Origin: a bacterium (Candidatus Gribaldobacteria) CG10_big_fil_rev_8_21_14_0_10_37_21
GTDB lineage: Bacteria > Patescibacteriota > Minisyncoccia > Minisyncoccales > CG1-02-41-26
Direction of reading: 5' to 3'
DNA: 7,359 bases
NCBI GenBank assembly: GCA_002773495.1
Contig: PFAX01000014.1
Coordinates: forward strand, 1-7,359
Positions 1-6,068 of the stretch are shown in pieces. How positions within the stretch are numbered: the first letter of the stretch is position 1; every line of letters starts with the position of its first letter. Below the pieces are notes generated by a model. The model saw nothing but the letters and a program-made list of their open reading frames with translations, did no database searches and was not told the DNA's origin. A program made the position numbers and the translations under genes.

Positions 1-476
1 TCTCTTCTAAAATTGCCTTCGGCCTTAAAATAGGCCTCTTCTAAGACCTTAAAAGAAAACACCTCAACATCTAAACCCCTTGGGAAAGTCCTTTCAAGCA
101 CATTTGAAGTATAGTCGGCTCTGGCTTTTTTATGAGCCATGACAACTTGGTCAATAATCTTTGGGTCAATAAACGGGCAGTCAGCGGCAAGGCGGACAAT
201 GGTTTTTGCTGCAAACTGCTTAGCTGCTTCGTAATACCTTGACAAAACATCATTTTCAGACCCTCGGTAGCACAAAATTTTATTTTCTTTAGCAAAATAT
301 TCTAAGGGGTCGTTATCCCTACCTTCAGGGATAGCTAAAATAATTTGCTTGATGGTTTTAGCTTTTTGCACTCTTTTAACAACCCAAAAAACCATTGGCT
401 TTTCTTCAATATTCATTAAAATCTTATTGGGCAACCTTGATGAGGTTGTTCTAGCTTGGATAATAGCTGTTATCAT
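1..476 (-). CDS. SpsF-type cytidylyltransferase (CMP/CDP-sugar synthase), 3' end cut off by the window edge
   Basis: Reading down from the ATG at 476-474 gives 158 uninterrupted codons before the edge; an in-frame TGA two codons upstream fixes this as the first possible start. The protein opens with MITAIIQARTTSSRLPNKIL, the nucleotide-binding signature of the CTP_transf_3 (SpsF/NeuA/KdsB-related) family, with Q7, A8, R9, R14, L15, P16 and K18 in the expected places. Other family landmarks are RGSENDVL (71-78), VRLAADCPFIDP (94-105, with the metal-binding-type Asp99) and RTFPRGLDVEVF (129-140). Family members are usually about 240-250 residues, so roughly a third is missing. Such enzymes transfer CMP from CTP to a sugar acid; SpsF types commonly sit beside PseB and PseC in nonulosonic-acid loci, which fits the two upstream genes. 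The exact sugar is inferred from context only. It is not the classic PseF form, which starts with an IIPARGGSKRIP-like motif. No Shine-Dalgarno is visible. Confidence 0.9.
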   Translation of the reverse strand, partial: MITAIIQARTTSSRLPNKILMNIEEKPMVFWVVKRVQKAKTIKQIILAIPEGRDNDPLEYFAKENKILCYRGSENDVLSRYYEAAKQFAAKTIVRLAADCPFIDPKIIDQVVMAHKKARADYTSNVLERTFPRGLDVEVFSFKVLEEAYFKAEGNFRR

Positions 477-523
477 ATATCAAGGTAATTAAAACAGAAC
501 ACTTTTCGCTTTGTTATAATTTT

Positions 524-552
524 ATTATAAACCAAAAAAGATTCCGCCACAA
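524..552 (-). promoter_or_regulatory. Candidate promoter of the cytidylyltransferase gene
   Basis: On the minus strand a perfect -10 box TATAAT (529-524) follows a partial -35 box TTGTGG (552-547) after exactly 17 bases. The predicted transcript would start near 517, giving a leader of about 40 bases to the ATG at 476. The -10 box is half of a perfect 7-bp inverted repeat, TTATAAT-TTT-ATTATAA (514-530), so a TATAAT also exists on the plus strand at 515-520. The inverted repeat could be an operator or simply AT-rich symmetry. Confidence 0.5.
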
Positions 553-583
553 CAAATACTTGCTCACTAGAAATTTGCCTATT

Positions 584-606
584 AGGAGGGAGCTAGGCTC
601 CCTCCT
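584..606. terminator. Perfect 10-bp hairpin between pseC and the cytidylyltransferase; terminator-like
   Basis: AGGAGGGAGC (584-593), loop TAG, GCTCCCTCCT (597-606) form a perfect GC-rich stem 18 bases after the pseC stop codon. That position suits termination of the pseC transcript. However the T-rich tail (GTTTTATTTT, 607-616) lies on the plus-strand side, so on the minus strand the hairpin has an A-rich tract before it and only CTAATAGG after it. It is either a bidirectional or weak terminator, or an RNA-stabilising 3' hairpin. No plus-strand gene is present that would need it. Confidence 0.5.
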
Positions 607-624
607 GTTTTATTTTACTCTTCT

Positions 625-1743
625 TTATTTCTTCAAAAGGGCTTTAAGGGTTGAAATAACATAGGCCTGTTGGGCTTTGGTTAAGGTTGGATAAATAGGT
701 AAGGAGAGGCACTGGGAATAATACTTTTCTGTATTAGGGAAGTCCCCTTTCTTATAGCCGAACTTTTGGTAAGCGGGTTGAAAGTGTAGGGGCACATAAT
801 GAACTTGAGTGAAAATGCCTTTGGCTTTTAAGGCCTCGTAAATCGCTTTGCGATTTTTTGTTTTAAACTGAACTACAAATAAATGATAAGCTGACTTTAC
901 GCCCTTTGGCTCTTCTTGTAAAAGAATTTCTTCTAAGCCAGCAAAAACATTTCTATACTTTTGGGCTATTTCTCTCCTTCTTTTTATAAAGTTGTCTAAT
1001 TTCTTTAATTGAGAAATACCCAAAGCACATTGTAAATCAGTTAAGCGGTAATTATAGCCCAAGTCCTTTATTTCATAATACCAGCCGCCTTTCTTGGGAT
1101 TTTTAACTGCCCCATGATGGCGGAAAACTCTCATTTTTTGGGCTAACTTTGAATTATTAGTTAGAATAGCCCCGCCTTCCCCTGTGGTTATACCCTTAAC
1201 CGGGTGAAACGATAAACAAGTTAGGTCAGCTAAAGTACCGACTTTTTTGCCAAAATACTCGCCCCCAAAACTATGGCAAGCATCAGCTATTAAGGGCAAT
1301 TTATATTTTTTAGCAATTTTTTTAAGCACTTCATAATTGCAAGGCAAGCCCGCAAAGTCAACAACCGAAATGGCTTTGGTTTTTTTAGTTATTTTCTTTT
1401 CAATTTCTTTGGGGCTTATGTTTAAAGTGTCAGGTGAAATATCACAAAAAACTGGCTTAGCACCTAAATAACAAAAACCAGCTGAAGTGGCTGAAAAAGT
1501 TAAGGGGGTTGTGATGACTTCATCACCTTCTTTGATGCCCAAGGCAAAATAAGCGACATGCAGAGCAGCGGTGCCAGAAGAAACCACAACCGCCTCTTTA
1601 CAACCAACATATTTAGCTAAGGCCTTTTCAAACTCCCCTACTTTTGGCCCGCAAGTTAAAAAAGATGTTTTTAAGACCTTAATAACTGCTTGAATGTCAT
1701 CCTGGCTGATTGTCTGGCAAGAATAAGGTATTTTTTTTAACAT
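625..1743 (-). CDS. pseC: PseC: UDP-4-amino-4,6-dideoxy-N-acetyl-beta-L-altrosamine transaminase (DegT/DnrJ/EryC1 family)
   Basis: This 372-residue protein is a full-length PLP-dependent fold-type I sugar aminotransferase. In the pseudaminic-acid pathway PseC takes the 4-keto product of PseB and adds an amino group at C4, with glutamate as usual donor, in the cytoplasm. Visible family features: IPYSCQTISQDDIQAVIKVL (5-24) as the typical opening, SSGTAALH (55-62) for cofactor phosphate binding, LIADACHSFGG (151-161) with Asp154 expected to contact the PLP ring nitrogen, and SFHPVKGITTGEGGA (178-192) with Lys183 as the Schiff-base lysine. LGYNYRLTDLQCALG and the C-terminal VHYVPLHFQP plus LSLPIYPTLT are strongly PseC-like. 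The ATG at 1743 is the natural start because the family motif begins at residue 5. It is separated from pseB by a repeat element and probably has its own promoter; no ribosome binding site is visible. ArnB or other 4-keto-sugar aminotransferases are the alternatives, made unlikely by adjacent pseB. Confidence 0.93.
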   Translation of the reverse strand: MLKKIPYSCQTISQDDIQAVIKVLKTSFLTCGPKVGEFEKALAKYVGCKEAVVVSSGTAALHVAYFALGIKEGDEVITTPLTFSATSAGFCYLGAKPVFCDISPDTLNISPKEIEKKITKKTKAISVVDFAGLPCNYEVLKKIAKKYKLPLIADACHSFGGEYFGKKVGTLADLTCLSFHPVKGITTGEGGAILTNNSKLAQKMRVFRHHGAVKNPKKGGWYYEIKDLGYNYRLTDLQCALGISQLKKLDNFIKRRREIAQKYRNVFAGLEEILLQEEPKGVKSAYHLFVVQFKTKNRKAIYEALKAKGIFTQVHYVPLHFQPAYQKFGYKKGDFPNTEKYYSQCLSLPIYPTLTKAQQAYVISTLKALLKK

Positions 1744-1760
1744 TGATTTATTGATTAAAA

Positions 1761-1789
1761 TTTATATACATTAACTTGTAGTGAGTAAA
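1761..1789 (-). promoter_or_regulatory. Possible short-leader promoter of pseC
   Basis: On the minus strand TTTACT (1789-1784) and TATAAA (1766-1761) are 17 bases apart, matching 4/6 and 5/6 of the sigma-70-type consensus boxes. Transcription would begin near 1754, about 11 bases before the ATG at 1743. The region is AT-rich, so a chance match is possible, but pseC lies downstream of a strong hairpin element and would benefit from its own promoter. Confidence 0.35.
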
Positions 1790-1803
1790 AAACGCCTTTT
1801 GCC

Positions 1804-1939
1804 TGTCATTCTGAACGGCTTTATGTCATTCTGAACGGAGTGAAGAATCTCTTGCTTTGAGGCGCAGATTCTTCGGCTGGTGCCTCAGAATGACACGCGG
1901 GGGAATGCTCAGAATGACATAAAGCTGCTCAGGATGATA
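1804..1939. repeat. Nested inverted-repeat element (dispersed TGTCATTCTGA-type palindrome) between pseB and pseC
   Basis: TGTCATTCTGAACGG occurs twice as a direct repeat (1804-1818 and 1824-1838, 20 bases apart). Inverted copies follow: CAGAATGACA at 1886-1895 and 1910-1919, and the degenerate CAGGATGATA at 1930-1939, again 20 bases after the previous one. The inner arms run 1824-1850 and 1866-1895; they share TGTCATTCTGA at the outer end and GAAGAATCT at the inner end around a 15-base loop. The spacer GCTTTA of the left pair (1818-1823) is mirrored by TAAAGC (1920-1925) on the right, so two outer arms pair as well. Related palindromes with a TGTCATTCTGA...GAAGAATCT arm are known as intergenic dispersed repeats in many bacterial genomes. 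The element encodes nothing and ends one base from the pseB stop codon. It may be a small non-autonomous element and may act as a hairpin in the mRNA. Confidence 0.8.
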
Positions 1940-1940
1940 T

Positions 1941-2924
1941 TCAGCAGCGGTCAATAATTTCTTTTAATTGGTCTGGCGAGAGCCAGTTTGGGTTGTTGTC
2001 GCTTGAATAGGTAAAATCATCTGGTAAAGCCTTGCCTTGATTAACTTTATCTTCAATCCAAAACGGAAACTCGGGCTCAATCACAAAATACTTGCCCATA
2101 TCTTTTGTATGCCTGGCTTCTTCTTTAGTGATTAAGGTCTCGTTGATTTTTTCGCCGGGTCTTATACCTGTAATTTCTTTTTCAACATCCGGGCAAATAA
2201 CTTGAGCTAAATCCATGATTTTCATTGAAGGAATTTTGGGCACAAAGATTTCCCCACCCTTCATTTCTTTTAAACATTCAATCACAAACTTAACCCCCTC
2301 TTCAAGCTCAATCCAAAACCGAGTCATATCTTTATGGGTTATCGTAATTTTGCCTTGCTTGGCTTGCTCTTTAAATAAAGGCACAACACTACCCGAACTT
2401 CCCACCACATTGCCATATCTAGTGCAAGAAAGGATTGTTCTGCCTTGATGGCCCTGTTCTGGGGTATAAGCGTTGCCTTGAATAAATATCTTTTCAGCTA
2501 CCATTTTAACCGCCCCATATAAATTAACCGGGTAAGCCGCTTTATCAGTTGAAATGTTTATTACTTTTTCCACCCCATTAGAAATGGTTGCGTCAACGAC
2601 ATCAATCGCCCCTTCAACGTTGGTTTTAACAGCTTCAATCGGGTTGTACTCGCAAATACCAACATGCTTTAAAGCAGCCGCATGGATAACAATGTCAACA
2701 TCAGCTGTGGCTCGCATAAGTCGACGGTGGTCTCTGACATCTCCAATGAAATAACGAAGTTTTGGATTATTCTGAAACTTCCTGCGTAAATTAACTAAGC
2801 CAATTTCTGAAATGTCAAAAGCTCTCAATGATTTTACATTGTAATCCCGCAAAGCCACTTCAATAAATTTGGTTCCAAAACTCCCGGCCGCTCCAGTTAA
2901 TAAAATTGTTTTGTTGTTTAACAT
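1941..2924 (-). CDS. pseB: PseB: UDP-N-acetylglucosamine 4,6-dehydratase (inverting)
   Basis: This 327-residue protein is a full-length short-chain dehydrogenase/reductase of the PseB/FlaA1 (Polysacc_synt_2) type. It converts UDP-GlcNAc to UDP-2-acetamido-2,6-dideoxy-L-arabino-hex-4-ulose, the first step to pseudaminic acid, using bound NADP(H). Visible motifs: TGAAGSFG (10-17) for dinucleotide binding, GDVRD (61-65), HAAALKHVGICEYNPIEAVK (81-100), NISTDKAAYP (123-132) with the catalytic Asp127 and Lys128 that replace the Asp-Glu pair of RmlB, Y136 and K140 of the YxxxK pair, and SCTRYGNVVGSSGSVVP (166-182). The C-terminal TGIRPGEKINETLIT (252-266) is typical for the family. It starts 19 bases after the stop of the GT-B-like gene and is probably cotranscribed with it. 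A GCTGCT/AGCAGC hairpin (1924-1948) spans its stop codon. The ATG at 2924 has no clear Shine-Dalgarno. Retaining dehydratases of the bacillosamine pathway (PglF) are longer and membrane-bound, so PseB is favoured. Confidence 0.94.
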   Translation of the reverse strand: MLNNKTILLTGAAGSFGTKFIEVALRDYNVKSLRAFDISEIGLVNLRRKFQNNPKLRYFIGDVRDHRRLMRATADVDIVIHAAALKHVGICEYNPIEAVKTNVEGAIDVVDATISNGVEKVINISTDKAAYPVNLYGAVKMVAEKIFIQGNAYTPEQGHQGRTILSCTRYGNVVGSSGSVVPLFKEQAKQGKITITHKDMTRFWIELEEGVKFVIECLKEMKGGEIFVPKIPSMKIMDLAQVICPDVEKEITGIRPGEKINETLITKEEARHTKDMGKYFVIEPEFPFWIEDKVNQGKALPDDFTYSSDNNPNWLSPDQLKEIIDRC

Positions 2925-2943
2925 AACTCAACTTTTGTTTATT

Positions 2944-4167
2944 TTACACTATTTTTTCAATTTCATCAACTGCTTTTTCAGAGGGTTCGTTTGAGCCAAT
3001 ATACTTTTTAACATACTCTTTCTGGGCTATAATGTCAAAAGTAAAATCATTAAGATTTTTTTCTTTAAAAAACTTAAAGGCCTCACTTAAAGAAACAAGT
3101 TTACTTACACCTTTAAAATCAAAAATATCGCGATATTTACTTAAAAGCAATTTCCAGACAGGGTTGTTGATGTTTTTGTAATTTGGCGGAGGCAGAACAG
3201 ACAAATTAGGAACGCTCAAAGGAATACTTTCTAAAACAGCGGTAGAAAGAAAATTAACGCACAAATCAGCTATAGTAAAACACTTTAAAATAGTCGCTGG
3301 GTAAAAACCCTCGTCATATAAAACTTTATCAGCTATTTTCGCTAAATACGACTTAACAATATCTTTTTTACGCGATTTTACTAATAAATAGCAATTATTG
3401 CGCAAACAAAACTTTTTCAAGGCCAAACAAAAGGCCTTGTCATTTTCATTTTTTAAAGCGGCCCTAATAATATATTTTTTAAAACTAAACATCACCAGCA
3501 AGACCCTAACTAAAGGGTTACTTAAACCATAGACAATTTTTGACCAAAACCTATCATCAGTCGCGCCAAAAGGAAAAGGCAAAAAAACAACTACTTTTTT
3601 AGCTTCACCAATGCCCCACTCTTTTTTTATGGTATAAGGGTTAAGTAAACCAACTTGATCAAGCTCGCTAAAACCGCAAAAAGCGATTTTGTTTAATGTT
3701 TCTTTTTTATCAAAAATCTTTTTTTCATTTTCTAAATATTGCAAAGCAAAATCAAGCCAGGGTTTGGTGTAAAAAAGATATTTATCGGGCTGGCTAAAAA
3801 GCTCAGCATGACCAATTGAATCAAGCCCATTTTGCAAGGCAACCCAGCGAATGCCCTTTGCTTGTAAGGCCTTTCTTAGGCCTTGGTAGCTTGAAGTAAA
3901 ATGCAAAGAAACAATAACATCAATCTTTTTTTGGCTGGCAAACTTAACTAACTCCTCTTCTGTTTTAAAAGAAACAGCACTAACTAAGCCATGCTTAAAT
4001 CTGGGCGTTTGGTTTAAAGCGGGAAATTGATAGGCCTTTTTGCCCTTTCTGGGTTGGCTATAATCGTGAAAACAAAAAACAGGGTACCCCCTTTTAAGCG
4101 CCTCGTCAATAATCGTTGAGAAATACTTATAAAAAATGTTTCTGTTAATTAAAAAAGCTATACGCAT
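2944..4167 (-). CDS. Unassigned GT-B-fold-like glycan biosynthesis protein
   Basis: I do not recognise a named family with certainty. The 407-residue protein begins MRIAFLINRN with a beta-strand/helix pattern, has VIVSLHFTSSYQGL (84-97), LQNGLDSIGH (111-120), a central strand VVVFLPFPFG (192-201) that looks like the start of a second Rossmann-like domain, LLVKSRKKD (261-269), and DLCVNFLSTAVLESIPLSVP (301-320). The last segment resembles the C-terminal donor-binding region of GT-B glycosyltransferases and CDP-glycerol glycerophosphotransferases, where a D..v...ST...E pattern ends in a proline after a small hydrophobic stretch. Residues 218-236 are hydrophobic and basic and could touch the membrane. 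It lacks the opening FRADGGxxxGxGHxxR motif of PseG, so it is not that hydrolase. Its start codon lies inside the methyltransferase gene (10-base overlap), suggesting coupled translation. By position it likely transfers or modifies a sugar of the same glycan. Fold assignment is moderate, function is open. Confidence 0.6.
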   Translation of the reverse strand: MRIAFLINRNIFYKYFSTIIDEALKRGYPVFCFHDYSQPRKGKKAYQFPALNQTPRFKHGLVSAVSFKTEEELVKFASQKKIDVIVSLHFTSSYQGLRKALQAKGIRWVALQNGLDSIGHAELFSQPDKYLFYTKPWLDFALQYLENEKKIFDKKETLNKIAFCGFSELDQVGLLNPYTIKKEWGIGEAKKVVVFLPFPFGATDDRFWSKIVYGLSNPLVRVLLVMFSFKKYIIRAALKNENDKAFCLALKKFCLRNNCYLLVKSRKKDIVKSYLAKIADKVLYDEGFYPATILKCFTIADLCVNFLSTAVLESIPLSVPNLSVLPPPNYKNINNPVWKLLLSKYRDIFDFKGVSKLVSLSEAFKFFKEKNLNDFTFDIIAQKEYVKKYIGSNEPSEKAVDEIEKIV

Positions 4168-5192
4168 ATTTTTTGGGAAGTCGCTCTTTTTTTAGCCCTT
4201 AAAGTTAAACGGCTGGTTTTACCTATTAAAGCCAAAAGAAAAACGAGGGGTTTAATAAAAAATAAACGGACAATTCTATTATAACCTAAAAAGCGATAAA
4301 ACCAAAAAGAAGTGGCTTGATATTTGTTTTGGCTAGAAACAACAATGTCTCGGTCAAAGGCCTGGTGATAAAACTTAATTTTATTAAAACCAAGTTTTTG
4401 CAAGCAGATTTTTAAAATGGGCTGGCTAAAAAATGTCTGGTGCGTGGGCAATTGGAGCCCATAAGTGAATTCTTTGAAAAATTGAAATTCAAAACCCTTA
4501 AAATATGGTAAAGAGAAAATCAACTGACCTTTGGGCTTTAACCATTGAGCTATTTTTTGCAGGGCGTCAAAAGGCGAATACAAATGCTCTAAAACCATAT
4601 TCATAACAATTACATCAAATTCGTTTTCTCTGAAATCACATTCCTCTATTCTTTTGTTTTGAACATCTAAGCCCCTTTTCTCTTTAGCGTATTGAGAACT
4701 TTCCCTCGACATTTCAACCCCTTTAACTTGCCAACCCAAGTTTTTTAATTCCTCTAAAAAAGCCCCATTTGAGCAACCAATCTCCAGCAATTTTCCGTTT
4801 TTAACAAAACAAGGATAACTTTTCGCTAACAAGGCCTTTTTAAAGGACAAACTTATTAACCAAAAGGCATTCTTTCCCCCGTAGGCAAAATGGTTTATTA
4901 AGGCCTGTTTTTTTAAAAAATCCTTAAAAATAGAAAGGGTGTTTTTGCGAAAACTTTGTTTTTCTTTCTTTAAAAAAGCTTGCTTGGGCTCTTGAAAGTA
5001 ATTTATGTTTTCATAGTAAAAGCCAATGTCTTTTTCTTTAACCCGGGGGTTTTGAAAAACTAAAGTGCATTTTTGGCATTGTGACAAAAAAAACTCGCCC
5101 GGTTTTTGGGTAAGTAAATCTTTAGCTTTAAAAAGTAAAACAATTTCTTTGGCTGAACAAAAAGGGCATTTTGTTAAGGTCTCAAATTCCAT
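4158..5192 (-). CDS. SAM-dependent methyltransferase with N-terminal zinc-knuckle (Methyltransf_23-like)
   Basis: From the ATG at 5192 the protein is 344 residues. It opens with a CPFC...CQKC four-cysteine knuckle (C9, C12, C39, C42), then LVFQNPR, a layout common in glycan-locus methyltransferases. The class I core follows: KLLEIGCSNGAF (134-145) as SAM-binding motif I, VKGVEMS (156-162) with the acidic residue after strand 2, FDVIVMNMVLEHL (192-204), LKPKGQLIFSLP (218-229), and LPTHQTFFS (248-256) typical of the Methyltransf_23/11 C-terminal part. A hydrophobic stretch near 307-323 followed by a very basic tail may associate with the membrane. A TTG at 5219 would add nine residues, but it lies in the loop of an AT hairpin and the family motif needs no extra residues. 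The gene overlaps the next one by 10 bases. It probably methylates a sugar or sugar nucleotide of the glycan; the target is unknown. Confidence 0.8.
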   Translation of the reverse strand: MEFETLTKCPFCSAKEIVLLFKAKDLLTQKPGEFFLSQCQKCTLVFQNPRVKEKDIGFYYENINYFQEPKQAFLKKEKQSFRKNTLSIFKDFLKKQALINHFAYGGKNAFWLISLSFKKALLAKSYPCFVKNGKLLEIGCSNGAFLEELKNLGWQVKGVEMSRESSQYAKEKRGLDVQNKRIEECDFRENEFDVIVMNMVLEHLYSPFDALQKIAQWLKPKGQLIFSLPYFKGFEFQFFKEFTYGLQLPTHQTFFSQPILKICLQKLGFNKIKFYHQAFDRDIVVSSQNKYQATSFWFYRFLGYNRIVRLFFIKPLVFLLALIGKTSRLTLRAKKRATSQKICV

Positions 5193-5200
5193 AATTTGCT

Positions 5201-5238
5201 TTAAATAATAAACCCACAATCATAAACTTATTATTTAA
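5201..5238. repeat. Perfect 11-bp AT inverted repeat upstream of the methyltransferase
   Basis: TTAAATAATAA (5201-5211) and TTATTATTTAA (5228-5238) are exact reverse complements around a 16-base loop. The hairpin sits between the glycosyltransferase stop (5245) and the methyltransferase ATG, ending eight bases before that ATG. It is made only of A and T, so its stability is low. It could affect translation of the methyltransferase or be chance in an AT-rich gap. Confidence 0.45.
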
Positions 5239-5244
5239 TGATAA

Positions 5245-6066
5245 TTATTGTTCAAAGATAATCTTCTCACAAATCTTAAGCCAAAGTTTTATTTCTCTTT
5301 TGCCCCTCTCAATTCTGAAAAATTTACCGATTAAGGGCAACCTAAAAATAAAATTTGTGCCTTTAGCATATTTAGCTGCCCCTAAGGTAGCGCCCCGGCC
5401 AAAATGCGAAGCAAAAATTTGTAGCTCGCTTTCTAAATAATATTCATCAACGCCTAAAATGTTTTTAAAAGGGCCTTGTTTAAAATCTCTCGTGTTTTTA
5501 AAGGGAATATTTATGCCAGCGAAACCAGCGCTTAAATACTTTTCTCTTATTTCAAAGCCCGTATCTTGTTTCTTTGAAACATCTTTTGGCCTAAAGTCAA
5601 TATTTAATTGCTTAAAAGCGGTTGTTTCAAGTAAAATAGCAAACATCAAAGGGAAATCCTGGGGTTTTGAAAGCGGGGCTTTTGTGCCTATGGCTTTGAC
5701 CTTGTCGTTTATTTTCGCGATTAAAATTTCATCCCAGTTCTTTCGCAAGAAAAGGCAATCCGCGTCTAAAATAACAAAATATGGCGTTGTAACTTTGCTG
5801 ACCAATTGGTTTAAGGCCGTGCCATGCGCCTCGCTTCCCCTTAAATTAAAACCCTCGGGTTGTTGGCTTAAAAAAACATTATCGTATTTTCTGATCCCAT
5901 TAGCTAACTTAAAAAGATTTTTTCTTTTAGAGCCATTGTCTTTAATTAAAACCTGATAAGGGTTTTTGGTTAAATGTTTTAAAGCCAACAAAGAAGTTAA
6001 GATAAACTCGGTATCATTGAAGTGAGCTATACAAATTGTTATTTTAGGTTGATTATTGAAATTCAT
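5245..6066 (-). CDS. Family 2 (GT-A) glycosyltransferase
   Basis: From the ATG at 6066 the protein is 273 residues. ITICIAHFND (9-18) is the first strand and nucleotide-binding loop of a GT-A fold, LIKDNGS (40-46) carries the Asp of the second strand, and TPYFVILDADCLFL (94-107) contains the metal-binding DxD (Asp101, Asp103) that coordinates the nucleotide-sugar donor. GTALNQLV before it matches the family-2 pattern in which a helix precedes the DxD strand. VDEYYLESELQIFASHFGRG (206-225) is the likely acceptor-side region with acidic residues. There is no transmembrane helix, so it acts in the cytoplasm, probably at the membrane face. The ATG follows the RmlB-like stop codon after two bases (TAATAATG), a layout for termination-reinitiation; a TTG at 6084 inside the upstream gene is less likely. 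Donor and linkage cannot be read from the sequence. Confidence 0.85.
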   Translation of the reverse strand: MNFNNQPKITICIAHFNDTEFILTSLLALKHLTKNPYQVLIKDNGSKRKNLFKLANGIRKYDNVFLSQQPEGFNLRGSEAHGTALNQLVSKVTTPYFVILDADCLFLRKNWDEILIAKINDKVKAIGTKAPLSKPQDFPLMFAILLETTAFKQLNIDFRPKDVSKKQDTGFEIREKYLSAGFAGINIPFKNTRDFKQGPFKNILGVDEYYLESELQIFASHFGRGATLGAAKYAKGTNFIFRLPLIGKFFRIERGKREIKLWLKICEKIIFEQ

Positions 6067-6068
6067 TA

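Noticed and set aside
71..295. A 74-codon minus-strand frame
   Set aside because: It lies wholly within the cytidylyltransferase gene in another frame, and only the other frame shows family motifs.
1804..1939. CRISPR array
   Set aside because: The 20-base periodicity comes from only two direct copies per side, which are inverted relative to each other; there are no uniform spacers and no cas genes.
1941..1943. Alternative genetic code with TGA as a sense codon
   Set aside because: TGA ends pseB right at the expected C-terminus, and no confident gene has an internal TGA.
2215..2754. Two plus-strand open frames (2215-2448 and 2554-2754)
   Set aside because: Both are antisense to pseB, whose own frame carries clear motifs across these positions; the antisense products show no recognisable pattern.
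2944..4167. PseG (UDP-sugar hydrolase) as the missing pathway step
   Set aside because: PseG also has a GT-B-like fold but begins with a glycine-rich GxGHxxR motif, which is absent here.
5193..5219. TTG start at 5219 for the methyltransferase
   Set aside because: It adds nine residues before the cysteine knuckle, lies in a hairpin loop and has no ribosome binding site; the ATG at 5192 fits the family better.
5459..5956. A 165-codon plus-strand open frame
   Set aside because: It is antisense to the family 2 glycosyltransferase, including its DxD region, and shows no motif or supporting start signal.
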